Shown here in pieces: positions 17,415-25,311 of a stretch of DNA of 45,897 bases. The stretch covers positions 1 to 45,897 of the forward strand of contig NZ_JAHSQD010000010.1 of assembly GCF_020103755.1 (NCBI RefSeq), given 5' to 3'. This DNA comes from Streptomyces sp. LS1784 (GTDB lineage Bacteria; Actinomycetota; Actinomycetes; Streptomycetales; Streptomycetaceae). The position numbers and the translations under genes were made by a program. Positions within the stretch are counted from its first letter, which is position 1. Each line of letters starts with the position of its first letter. The notes under the pieces are model-generated. The model did no database searches and was not told the origin of the DNA. It saw nothing but the letters and a program-made list of their open reading frames with translations.

Positions 17415-18035
17415 ATGGCGAAGTACTTCGACGTGCACCCAGAGTCCCCCCAGCCGCGCACCATCAGCACCGTGGCGGCCAGTCTGCGGTCCGGGGCCCT
17501 CATCGCGTACCCGACCGACTCCTGTTTCGCCCTGGGCTGCCGGTTGGACAACCGCGACGGCCTCGAACGGATCCGGTCGATCCGGCGCCTCGACGAGCGC
17601 CACCACTTCACTCTGATGTGCGTGGACTTCGCGCAGCTGGGGCAGTTCGTCCAACTCGACAACAACGTCTTCCGCGCCGTCAAGGCCGCGACACCGGGCA
17701 GCTACACCTTCATCCTCCCTGCCACCAAGGAGGTTCCGCGCCGCCTGATGCACCCGAAGAAGAAGACGGTCGGCGTCAGGATCCCCGACCACACCGTCAC
17801 CAGGGCCCTGCTCACCGAACTCGGTGAGCCCCTGGTCTCCAGCACCCTGGTCCTCCCCGGCGAGGACGAACCGATGACCCAGGGGTGGGAGATCAAGGAG
17901 CGGCTCGACCACGTGCTGGACGCCGTGGTGGATTCGGGCGACTGCGGCACGGAACCGACGACGGTCGTCGACTTCTCGGGCGGCGGACCGGAGATCGTCC
18001 GGCGCGGGGCCGGCGACCCCGCCCGCTTCGAGTGA
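17415..18035 (+). CDS. YciO/Sua5/YrdC-family protein
   Basis: 206 residues starting MAKYFDVHPESPQPRTISTV. The YrdC fold is recognised by SLRSGALIAYPTDSCFALGC near residue 25, the R-S-I-R-R-L-D-E-R-H stretch, a glycine-rich GSYTFILPATKEVPRRLM block and the VGVRIPDH motif. YrdC/Sua5 makes threonylcarbamoyl-AMP for the t6A modification of tRNA; the YciO branch, which this short single-domain protein resembles more, has a related but less settled role. It is cytoplasmic. It is divergent from the P450 pseudogene and the first intact gene right of the accessory segment. Confidence 0.85.
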   Translation: MAKYFDVHPESPQPRTISTVAASLRSGALIAYPTDSCFALGCRLDNRDGLERIRSIRRLDERHHFTLMCVDFAQLGQFVQLDNNVFRAVKAATPGSYTFILPATKEVPRRLMHPKKKTVGVRIPDHTVTRALLTELGEPLVSSTLVLPGEDEPMTQGWEIKERLDHVLDAVVDSGDCGTEPTTVVDFSGGGPEIVRRGAGDPARFE

Positions 18036-18142
18036 CGGACCGGGCACACCCGCGGAGCGGCGACCGCACGACGGATCAACGAGGGCGGCTGAGCCTTCCA
18101 TGGTGGAGGCCATTCGACACGCCGGGCGGTGGGGGCGAGCAG

Positions 18143-18556
18143 GTGCAGGGCTGGCAGGTCAGGAACGGCATCGACAACAGCACGGTCAACGGCAGCACGT
18201 TCCAGGCGCGCGAGCTGACCGTAGTCGAGGCCGGACGCACCGACGAAGCCGTCCGCCTCCAGGAACAGGTCCTCGCCGACCGCCGGCACCTCGTCGACAC
18301 CGACCACCCCGACACCCTGATGGCCCGCCACGACCTCGCCGCCGTCTACTGGAACGCCGGACGCCCGGATGAAGCGGTGGAGATGGTCCGCCAGGCAGTG
18401 GCGGACCTTGACCGCGTCCTCGGACCGGACCATCCGGACACCGTGCCGGCGAGGGCGAACCTGCTCGAAGTCGCCGGCGGTCCTCAGCCCGAGGCCGCCC
18501 AGGACAGCAGCAGCCGCAGCCCGTCGTCCGAGGGCGAGCCCGGGTCGGCGGTGTAG
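18143..18556 (+). pseudogene. Truncated TPR protein fragment
   Basis: From GTG 18143 the frame reads VQGWQVRNGIDNSTVNGSTF and QARELTVVEAGRTDEAVRLQ, then two TPR_12-like helical pairs containing TDHPDTLMARHDLAAVYWNA and GPDHPDTVPARANLLEVAGG. The IDNSTVNGS segment is the N-terminal tag of large NB-ARC/TPR proteins of actinomycetes; the hallmark H-P-D-T repeats come from their C-terminal end. The middle (NTPase and most repeats) is missing, so this is an internal-deletion fusion. Its last 24 codons run antisense into the opposing XRE gene, overlapping it by 73 bp, which suggests the true 3' end has been lost. Confidence 0.6.
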
Positions 18557-19335
18557 GTGACCAGGGCCTGGCCGGGGTCGTCGGCCGGGCGGAGGGTGTC
18601 GTAGGCGAGGTCGAGGGTGCCGGCGAGGGGGTGTCGGAAGGACTTCCTGCCCGAGGTCTTGTCGGCGACCGGGTGGTCCGCCCACATGTGCCGGAACTCC
18701 TCGCTGCCCAGGCAGAGTCGACCGACCAGTTCGGCGAGCAGCGGGTCGTCGGGGCGGCGGCCGGCTTCCAGGTGGAGGAAGGCGACGTTCTCCCGGGCGC
18801 AGCCCGCCCAGTCCGCGTAGAGCTCGCGGGAGGCCGGGTCCAGGAAGGTGATCCGGGCGATGTTGCGGTCCTCGACGGGCAGGGCGCCGTAGTCGCCGAA
18901 CAACGCCACGGCGGCACGGTTCCAGGCCAGGACGTCCATCCGGTGGCCCATCACCACCGCCGGGGTGTGGTCGAGCTGTTCCAGCAGGTGCAGCAGGGAG
19001 GGGCGCGGCTGCTGGCGGGCGACGGAACGGCGGGCCCGGGCCGCGGGGCGGGCGAGGCGGTGGAGGTGGCCGGACTCGTCGGGGGCCAGGCGCAGGGCGC
19101 GGGCGACGGCGTCGAGGACGGCGTCGGACGGGTTGCCGACGCGGCCCTGTTCGAGACGGGTGTAGTAGTCGACGCTGACCCCGGCGAGGTGGGCGAGTTC
19201 CTCGCGGCGCAGCCCGGCGACCCGGCGCCGGCCACCGTAGTCGGGGAGGTCGACGTCCTCGGGCCGCAGGCCGGCACGACGGGTGCGGAGGAATTCGCTC
19301 AGGGCGCTGCTCGGGTTCACGGAACGGATTGTCAC
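18484..19335 (-). CDS. XRE-family regulator with MmyB-like ligand domain
   Basis: 283 residues from ATG 19335. The N-terminal helix-turn-helix (RVAGLRREELAHLAGVSVDY, YTRLEQGRVGNPSDAVLDAV) is followed by an MmyB-type domain from about residue 105 (VMGHRMDVLAWNRAAVALFG; EEFRHMWADHPVADKTSGRK). These regulators commonly control a neighbouring oxidoreductase gene and may sense a fatty-acid-like or hydrophobic ligand. It lies 58 bp downstream of the SDR gene on the same strand and is probably cotranscribed with it. Confidence 0.88.
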   Translation of the reverse strand: MTIRSVNPSSALSEFLRTRRAGLRPEDVDLPDYGGRRRVAGLRREELAHLAGVSVDYYTRLEQGRVGNPSDAVLDAVARALRLAPDESGHLHRLARPAARARRSVARQQPRPSLLHLLEQLDHTPAVVMGHRMDVLAWNRAAVALFGDYGALPVEDRNIARITFLDPASRELYADWAGCARENVAFLHLEAGRRPDDPLLAELVGRLCLGSEEFRHMWADHPVADKTSGRKSFRHPLAGTLDLAYDTLRPADDPGQALVTYTADPGSPSDDGLRLLLSWAASG

Positions 19336-19393
19336 CCGGACGAGTCCCGCCGTGCCTGGCCCTGCCAGGACCAGGCACGGCGGAGCCGGGCGG

Positions 19394-20182
19394 TCAGCCG
19401 GTGAGGGACGGGAAGGCCGGGACGAGCCCGCCGTCGATCACGATGTCCTGTCCGGTGATGTACGAGGAGCGCTCGGAGAGCAGGAAGGCGACGGCCTGCG
19501 CGACGTCCTCGGCGGTGCCGAGCCGGCCGAGCGGGACGTGGCCGCGGATCGGCTCGTGGTCGGCCGGGTCCGGGACGGCCGCGTGGAACATCTCGGTGAC
19601 GATGTAGCCGGGGCTGACCGAGTTGACCCGGATGCCGCGCCCGGCCAGTTCGCTGCCGAGCGTGCGGGCCAGGCTGAGGACGGCGGCCTTGGTGGCGGCG
19701 TAGACGGCGGCGCCGGGCAGACCGCGGTGCGGGGTCCAGGAGGCGTTGAGGACGACCGAGCCGCCGCCGGCGGCGTCCAACAGCGGCAGGGCGTGCTGGA
19801 CGGTGAAGAACACGCCCTTGAGGTTGGTGGCGACGACCCGGTCGAACTCGGCCTCCGTCACGTCCCCGACCGGCTGGAAGCCGGCCACGCCCGCGTTGGC
19901 GAAGACGCCGTCGAGGCGGCCGTACCGCTCCCGTACGGTGTCGGCCAGCCGGGCGAGGTCCGCCGGTACGGAGGCGTCGGCGCGGACGGTGAGCAGCCGG
20001 TCGCCGGCGTCGAGCTGTTCCGCGGCGCGGGCGAGGCGGGCGTCGTCGCGGCCGGTGACGACGACCCGGGTGCCGGTGCCGAGGAGGTGGCGGGCGGTGG
20101 CGAGGCCCATGCCGCTGGTACCGCCGGTGACGAGGACGGTGGAGTCTGCGAGGACGGTGGAGTGGGAGGAAGTGTGGCTCAT
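19394..20182 (-). CDS. SDR-family NAD(P)-dependent oxidoreductase
   Basis: 262 residues from ATG 20182 (MSHTSSHSTVLADSTVLVTG). Classical SDR features are present: cofactor motif TGGTSGMG near residue 20, NAG in FANAGVAG, catalytic Ser in LNASWT, and YAATKAA (YxxxK). The C terminus SSYITGQDIVIDGGLVPAFP is the usual SDR signature end. A TGR-D segment after the second strand suggests NADPH preference. It probably forms a transcription unit with the downstream MmyB-type regulator and is divergent from the COG2085 gene. Substrate unknown. Confidence 0.9.
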   Translation of the reverse strand: MSHTSSHSTVLADSTVLVTGGTSGMGLATARHLLGTGTRVVVTGRDDARLARAAEQLDAGDRLLTVRADASVPADLARLADTVRERYGRLDGVFANAGVAGFQPVGDVTEAEFDRVVATNLKGVFFTVQHALPLLDAAGGGSVVLNASWTPHRGLPGAAVYAATKAAVLSLARTLGSELAGRGIRVNSVSPGYIVTEMFHAAVPDPADHEPIRGHVPLGRLGTAEDVAQAVAFLLSERSSYITGQDIVIDGGLVPAFPSLTG

Positions 20183-20336
20183 GGCGTTCACCCTCGCGAC
20201 GCACGCCGGGGCGGTACCAGACCCGCTTCGACCGTAGGTCCGGGAAAACCACCCTGCCGACCGGGAATCGGGGCGGTCAACGGGTGGTTGGGCCAAGGCG
20301 ACGGTCCAATACGGCACTCGCGAAGAGGGACTTCAC

Positions 20337-20999
20337 ATGAAGATCGGCATCATCGGCGCGGGCAACATCGGCGGCAACCTGACGCGTCGGCTGACGGCGC
20401 TGGGGCACGAGGTATCGGTGGCCAACTCCCGTGGCCCGGAGACGCTCAAGGCGCTGGTCGACGAGACCGGGGCGAAGGCGGTGACGGTCGCCGAGGCCGC
20501 CCGGGGGGCGCAGGTCGTGGTGGTGACGGTGCCGCTGAAGAACGTGCCGGACCTGCCCGCCGGGCTGCTGGACGGCGCCGCCGAGGGCGTCGCGGTGATC
20601 GACACCGGCAACTACTACCCGAAGGAGCGCGACGGCCGGATCGACGCGATCGAGGACGGCGGTCTCACCGAGAGCCGGTGGACGGAGCAGCACCTCGGCC
20701 ACAGGGTGGTGAAGGTGTTCAACGGCACCTACGCGCAGGACCTGCTGGAGCGCCCGCGCCCGGCGGGCGATCCTGAGCGGATCGCCGTGCCGGTCGCGTC
20801 GGACGACGAGGCGGCGAAGCGGGTGGTCCGTGCGCTGGTGGACGAGCTGGGCTTCGACACCGTGGACGCGGGCGGGATCGACGAGTCCTGGCGCCAGCAG
20901 CCGGCCACCCCGGTGTACGGGCTGCGTGCCGGCACCGAGGCGGTGACCCGGGCGCTCGCGGAGGCCTCCCCGGAGCGCCCGGCCGCCCACCGGGCCTGA
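20337..20999 (+). CDS. NAD(P)-binding oxidoreductase, COG2085 (F420-dependent NADP reductase-like)
   Basis: 220 residues. ATG 20337 is preceded by GAGGGA. The Rossmann motif GIIGAGNIGGNLTRRL is at the N terminus, followed by VSVANSRGPETLKAL (N-S-R-G typical of NADP binding in this family) and the conserved DTGNYYPKERDGRI and VVKVFNGTYAQDL segments. The family covers F420H2:NADP oxidoreductase and related NADP reductases; exact partner cannot be told. It is transcribed away from the SDR gene. Its stop lies one base from the galK stop, so the two genes converge tail to tail. Confidence 0.85.
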   Translation: MKIGIIGAGNIGGNLTRRLTALGHEVSVANSRGPETLKALVDETGAKAVTVAEAARGAQVVVVTVPLKNVPDLPAGLLDGAAEGVAVIDTGNYYPKERDGRIDAIEDGGLTESRWTEQHLGHRVVKVFNGTYAQDLLERPRPAGDPERIAVPVASDDEAAKRVVRALVDELGFDTVDAGGIDESWRQQPATPVYGLRAGTEAVTRALAEASPERPAAHRA

Positions 21000-21000
21000 G

Positions 21001-22128
21001 TCACCGGAGCCGGCGCGCCCCCTCCGCCGGGACGGCGGTGAGGGTGCGCGGCTCGGCGTACCCGGCCGTGCGGAACGCGGCGGTGACCTCGGCGGCGACG
21101 TGCTCGGCCGCGTCGGCGTCCACCAGGGCGATGACCGAGCCGCCGAAGCCGCCGCCGGTCATCCGCGCGCCGTGGGCGCCGGCGGCCAGGGCGGCCTCGA
21201 CGGCGAGGTCGGTCTCCGGGCAGGAGACCCGGTAGTCGTCGCGCAGCGAGGCGTGCCCGGCCGTGAGGATCGGGCCGAGCGCGGCGGGGTCGCCGGCGTC
21301 CAGTCGGGCGACGGCGGCCTCCACCCGGGCGTTCTCGGTGACCACGTGCCGCACCAGCGGAACCAGTTCCGAAGGGAGTCGGGCGAGCGCGTCATCCAGC
21401 CCGGACGGCTGGAGCGAGCGCAGCGCGGGCAGCCCGAGCAGGGCGGCGGCACGTTCGCAGCCGGCCCGCAGCGCGGCGTAGGCGCCGTCCCCGAGGTCGT
21501 GCTTCACCCGGGTGTCCAGGACCAGCAGGGCGAGGCCCGCGCCCGCGAGGTCGACCGGCACCTGACGCATCGACAGGTCCCTGCTGTCCAGGAACAGTGC
21601 GGCCCCGGGGTGGCAGCACATCGAGGCCATCTGGTCCATGATCCCGCAGGGCACACCGACGAAGGCGTTCTCGGCCCGCTGCGCCAGCACCGCCAGCTCC
21701 GCGGCCGGGAGCCCCAGACCGTACAGGTCGTTGTACGCGGCGGCGACGACGCACTCCAGTGCGGCCGAGGAGGAGAGCCCGGCGCCGCTGGGCACGTCGC
21801 TGTCCAGCCGGAGGTCCGCCCCGCCGACCTGGTGCCCGGCCTCGCGCAGCGCCCACGCCACCCCGGCCGGGTAGCCGGCCCAGCCGGGCACGGAGCCCGG
21901 GGCGAGGTCCTCGACCCGGAGCGCGACGAGCTCACCGCCCTGGGCGGACCAGAGCCGCAGCAGCCCGTCCGTCCGGCGGGCGGCCTCGGCGCGGACGGTC
22001 TGCGGCAGGGCGATCGGGAGGACGAACCCGAGGTTGTAGTCGGTGTGTTCGCCGATCAGGTTCACCCGGCCGGGGGCGGCCCACTCCCCCTCGGACGGCC
22101 CGCCGTACAGCTGCGCGAACGTGTTCAT
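21001..22128 (-). CDS. galK: Galactokinase
   Basis: 375 residues from ATG 22128, which overlaps the galT stop by four bases (ATGA). The galactokinase signature GRVNLIGEHTDYN is at residues 20-32. GHMP motif 2 is DVPSGAGLSSSAALECVV, and motif 3 is ARMTGGGFGGSVIALVD near the C terminus. The catalytic Asp region VPCGIMDQMASM is intact. It phosphorylates alpha-D-galactose to galactose-1-phosphate with ATP in the Leloir pathway, supplying the substrate of GalT encoded just upstream. Cytoplasmic, full length. Confidence 0.96.
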   Translation of the reverse strand: MNTFAQLYGGPSEGEWAAPGRVNLIGEHTDYNLGFVLPIALPQTVRAEAARRTDGLLRLWSAQGGELVALRVEDLAPGSVPGWAGYPAGVAWALREAGHQVGGADLRLDSDVPSGAGLSSSAALECVVAAAYNDLYGLGLPAAELAVLAQRAENAFVGVPCGIMDQMASMCCHPGAALFLDSRDLSMRQVPVDLAGAGLALLVLDTRVKHDLGDGAYAALRAGCERAAALLGLPALRSLQPSGLDDALARLPSELVPLVRHVVTENARVEAAVARLDAGDPAALGPILTAGHASLRDDYRVSCPETDLAVEAALAAGAHGARMTGGGFGGSVIALVDADAAEHVAAEVTAAFRTAGYAEPRTLTAVPAEGARRLR

Positions 22129-23231
22129 GCGGCGACCTCCCGCAGCCGGCGGGCCGCGTCCTCGGGGGTGACGTCGTTGACGAAGGCATCCATGCCGGAC
22201 TCCACCCCGGCCAGGTACTTGAGCTTGTCGGCGGTGCGGCGGATGGTGAACAGCTCCAGGTGCAGGGCGAGTTCGTCCCGCTGCCCGGCGGGCGCCTGGT
22301 GCCAGGCGGAGATGTACGGGGTGCGGCCGGCGCCGAAGAGCCGGTCGAAGCGGCGCAGCAACTCCAGGTAGAGGGAAGGGAATTCGTCCCGCTGCTCGGC
22401 GTCCAGGGCGGTCAGGTCGGGCACCCGGCGGTGCGGGTACAGGTGCACCTCGTACGGCCAGCGGGCGGCGAACGGGACGAAGGCGGTCCAGTGCGTCCCG
22501 GCGAGGACGACGCGGTCGCCGTGGGCGCGTTCGGCGGCGAGCAGGTCGTCGAAGAGGTTGCGGCCGGTGGTGGCGCGGTGTTCGGCGGCGCGGGCGGCCA
22601 TCCGGGCGGTGCGCGGGGTGGTGAAGGGCAGGGCGTAGATCTGGCCGTGCGGGTGGGCGAGGGTGACGCCGATCTCGGCGCCGCGGTTCTCGAAGCAGTA
22701 GACCTGCCGCACGCCGGGCTGCGCGGTGAGTTCGGCGGTGCGGTCGGTCCAGGCGTCCAGGACCAGCCGGGCGCGTTCGGGGGTGAGGTCGGCGAAGGAG
22801 GCCTCGTGGTCGGCGGTGAAGCAGACCACCTCGCAGCGCCCGGCGCCGGGGCCGCTGGTCCACAGGCCCTCGGCCGCCCGGAGGGGCTCGGCGGGCGGGC
22901 CGGCCAGTGAGGGGAAGCGGTTCTCGAAGACGGCCACCTGGTAGTCCTCGGCCGGGATCTCACTGAGCCGCCCGTCCCGGGACGGGCAGAGCGGGCACTC
23001 CTCGGCCGGCGGCTGGTAGGTGCGCGCCTGGCGGTGGGCTGCGATGGTGACCCAGTCGCCGGTGGCCGGGTCCAGCCGGACCTCGGACCCGGGGGTCTGC
23101 GGGTCGAGCGGCCGTTCGTCCACCGCGCACCGGGGGGCGGCGGCACCGCTGTCGTAGTAGATCAGCTGCCGACCGTCCGCGAGGGTGTTCACGGTCCTGA
23201 CGGTGGGCTGGGTCAGGGACGTCCCGGGCAT
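22125..23231 (-). CDS. galT: Galactose-1-phosphate uridylyltransferase
   Basis: 368 residues from ATG 23231 (MPGTSLTQPTVRTVNTLADG), which follows AAGAAGGG; upstream in-frame ATGs lack spacing. The active-site HPHGQIYA is at residues 193-200, with the nucleotidylated His at 195, and zinc-binding ECPLCP near residue 78. It moves UMP from UDP-glucose to galactose-1-phosphate. First gene of galT-galK with a four-base overlap. The promoter must lie in the 105 bp shared with the divergent DeoR gene, so DeoR control is likely. No galE is in the window, so UDP-glucose regeneration must be encoded elsewhere. Confidence 0.95.
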   Translation of the reverse strand: MPGTSLTQPTVRTVNTLADGRQLIYYDSGAAAPRCAVDERPLDPQTPGSEVRLDPATGDWVTIAAHRQARTYQPPAEECPLCPSRDGRLSEIPAEDYQVAVFENRFPSLAGPPAEPLRAAEGLWTSGPGAGRCEVVCFTADHEASFADLTPERARLVLDAWTDRTAELTAQPGVRQVYCFENRGAEIGVTLAHPHGQIYALPFTTPRTARMAARAAEHRATTGRNLFDDLLAAERAHGDRVVLAGTHWTAFVPFAARWPYEVHLYPHRRVPDLTALDAEQRDEFPSLYLELLRRFDRLFGAGRTPYISAWHQAPAGQRDELALHLELFTIRRTADKLKYLAGVESGMDAFVNDVTPEDAARRLREVAA

Positions 23232-23300
23232 GGCCCTTCTTCCTCTGAGTGAAGCCATTGGAATCAACAGAAAGCTACAATCTCAAACATTATCCACCAG

Positions 23301-23320
23301 GACCACTCATGGAAGTGGTC
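23301..23320. promoter_or_regulatory. Inverted repeat in the galT / deoR-type divergent region
   Basis: GACCACT, six bases, AGTGGTC: perfect 7-bp arms directly upstream of the GGAGGAGGG ribosome-binding site of the DeoR gene. Nearby (about 23261-23291) AATCAACA and AATCTCAAACA are spaced like the imperfect direct repeats bound by DeoR-family repressors. Either could be the operator; the palindrome may autoregulate the repressor. Confidence 0.45.
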
Positions 23321-23336
23321 GGAGGAGGGCTTCCCG

Positions 23337-24164
23337 ATGGCTGACAGCGCCCAACCGCTCGCCGGACAGCGTCGTGTGCTGATCCTGGAGCAGATCCGCG
23401 CGCGCGGTGGGGTCCGGGTCACCGAACTGGTCCGCGACCTCGGGGTCTCCGACATGACGGTCCGGCGCGACCTGGACGCACTGGCCCGCCGCGGCCTGGT
23501 GCACAAGGTGCACGGCGGCGCGGTACGGGTCGACGCTCCCGCCACCGGCGAGCCCGGGTTCGAGACCAAGGCGAACTGGGAGCTGCCCGCCAAGGACGCG
23601 ATCGCCCTGGCCGCCGCCGCGCTCGTGCCGCCGGGTTCGGCGGTCGGGCTGGCCGGCGGGACGACCACCTTCGCGGTGGCCCGGCACCTGCGCGGGGTCG
23701 AGGGACTCACCGTGGTGACCAACTCGCTGCGGATCGCCGAGCTGCTGGAACAACCCGCCGAGGACGGCACCCCCGCCACCGCCACGGTGATCCGCACCGG
23801 TGGCGTACGGACCCCCTCGGACGCCCTGGTCGGGCCGGTGGCCGACCAGGCGATCCGTTCCCTGCACGTCAACCTGCTGATCCTGGGCTGCCACGGCCTC
23901 TCCCCCGAGGCCGGGCTGACCACCCCGAACCTGGCCGAGGCGGAGACCAACCGCACCTTCCTCCGCTCGGCCCACCGGGTGGTCGTGGTGGCCGACCACA
24001 CCAAGTGGAACGCGGTCGGCCTGGCCTCCTTCGCCGACCTGGACCAGCTGGACATCCTGGTCACCGACGACGCCCTGCCCGCCGAGCAGCGGGCGGCCGC
24101 CGCGCGGCTGGTCGGCGAGCTGATCGTGGCACCGACGACGGACCCCGCGAACCGGCCCGGCTAA
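23337..24164 (+). CDS. DeoR/GlpR-family transcriptional regulator, likely galTK repressor
   Basis: 275 residues from ATG 23337 with GGAGGAGGG upstream. The N-terminal DeoR helix-turn-helix includes GVRVTELVRDLGVSDMTVRR and DLDALARRGLVHKVHGGAVR. The C-terminal sugar-phosphate-sensing domain has VGLAGGTTTFAVARHLRG, VTNSLRIAELL and a VADHTKWNAVGLASFADL end. Members bind phosphorylated sugars; galactose-1-phosphate would be a logical signal here. It is divergent from galTK. Its stop overlaps that of the opposing LacI gene within a CTAA. Confidence 0.9.
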   Translation: MADSAQPLAGQRRVLILEQIRARGGVRVTELVRDLGVSDMTVRRDLDALARRGLVHKVHGGAVRVDAPATGEPGFETKANWELPAKDAIALAAAALVPPGSAVGLAGGTTTFAVARHLRGVEGLTVVTNSLRIAELLEQPAEDGTPATATVIRTGGVRTPSDALVGPVADQAIRSLHVNLLILGCHGLSPEAGLTTPNLAEAETNRTFLRSAHRVVVVADHTKWNAVGLASFADLDQLDILVTDDALPAEQRAAAARLVGELIVAPTTDPANRPG

Positions 24165-25246
24165 CCGAACCAGCCCGACCAGCCGGATCGCTGCGCCCCG
24201 CCGGACCGGCCCGAACTCCCCCGCACCACCAGCTCGGTGGGCAGCTCCAGCCCCTGCGCCGGCGTCGCCTCCCCGCGCACCTGGTCCAGCAGCCGGCCGA
24301 CCAGCGCCGCGGCGATCGTCCGCAGCGGCAGCCGGACCGAGGTCAGCGCGGGGTGGAGGTGGCGGCAGAGCGGCGTGTCGTGGAACCCGGTGACGGCCAC
24401 CCCGCCCGGCCCGACCACCAGCCCCTCCGCCCGGACGGCCTCGGACAGGTCCAACGCCAGCAGGTCGCTGCCGGCCGCGAAGGCGGTCGGCCGGTCGGGC
24501 CCGCGCAGCAGCGCCCTCACGGACGCCACCACGGAGCCCGCCGCGGCCGTCTCCGCACCGCCCGTCGCCACCGCGGACAGGCCCAGGCGCCGCGCCTCGG
24601 TCAGGAACCCGGCCCGCCGCGCCGCCATCCAGGGCAGCTCCTCGGCGGCCCCGAGGTAGCCGATCCGGCGGTGGCCGAGTGCCGCGAGGTGCCTCACCAC
24701 CTCGGCCATCGCCGCCTCGTTGCCGATGTCCACCCAGTGCTGCGGCACTCCCGGCCCGGTCCGCCCGAAGCTGACGAACGGGACGCCGAGCCGGGCCACA
24801 TGGGCGATCCGGACGTCCTCGTGCAGCACGTCCGCCAGCACCAGCCCGTCCACCTGACGGGCCGCCACCAGTTCGTCGATCGCGGCCACCGGGTCGGCCG
24901 TGCCCTGCCCCGGCCGGAACAGCAGCACCCGCTGCCCGGCCGCCCCGGCCGCGTCGACCAGGGCCTCCAGGAAGCCGGCCATCAGCGGGTTGGGGTCGAG
25001 CGGGTCGTCCACCGGGGCGAGGTAGCCGATGGTGCGCCGGGCGCCGCTGCGCAGCGAGCGGGCCGACTGGTCGGGCTGGTAGCCGAGTTCGCGGATCGCC
25101 GCGTTCACCCGCTCCAGCGTCTCCGGGCGCACCCGCTGCGGTGCGTTGAGCGCGTTGGAGACGGTCTGCCGGGAGACCCCGGCCGCCCGGGCGACCTCCT
25201 CGATCGTGGTGGCGCCGCGGCGCGGCCGGCGCGGTCCCTCGGGCAT
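24161..25246 (-). CDS. LacI-family transcriptional regulator of the galactoside operon
   Basis: 361 residues from ATG 25246. The LacI HTH with hinge is clear: ATTIEEVARAAGVSRQTVSN then ALNAPQRVRPETLERV and the minor-groove hinge SARSLRSGARRTIGYLAP. The periplasmic-binding-like effector domain follows (VDGLVLADVLHEDVR, GHRRIGYLGAAEELPW). It is 65 bp downstream of the alpha-galactosidase gene on the same strand. It probably represses the transporter operon through the TTGAACGTTCAA-type palindrome at 30337-30352, released by an alpha-galactoside or galactose; the ligand is inference. Confidence 0.92.
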   Translation of the reverse strand: MPEGPRRPRRGATTIEEVARAAGVSRQTVSNALNAPQRVRPETLERVNAAIRELGYQPDQSARSLRSGARRTIGYLAPVDDPLDPNPLMAGFLEALVDAAGAAGQRVLLFRPGQGTADPVAAIDELVAARQVDGLVLADVLHEDVRIAHVARLGVPFVSFGRTGPGVPQHWVDIGNEAAMAEVVRHLAALGHRRIGYLGAAEELPWMAARRAGFLTEARRLGLSAVATGGAETAAAGSVVASVRALLRGPDRPTAFAAGSDLLALDLSEAVRAEGLVVGPGGVAVTGFHDTPLCRHLHPALTSVRLPLRTIAAALVGRLLDQVRGEATPAQGLELPTELVVRGSSGRSGGAQRSGWSGWFG

Positions 25247-25311
25247 GCGGTTCTCCAGGGGTGGTCGGGGCTCAGGACGGGTGCCGGCGCCGGTCCGGCG
25301 CCCCGAGCGGG

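Noticed and set aside
20247..20289. AACCACCC/GGGTGGTT inverted repeat between the SDR and COG2085 genes
   Set aside because: Eight-bp arms 27 bases apart in GC-rich DNA are expected by chance; no further support.
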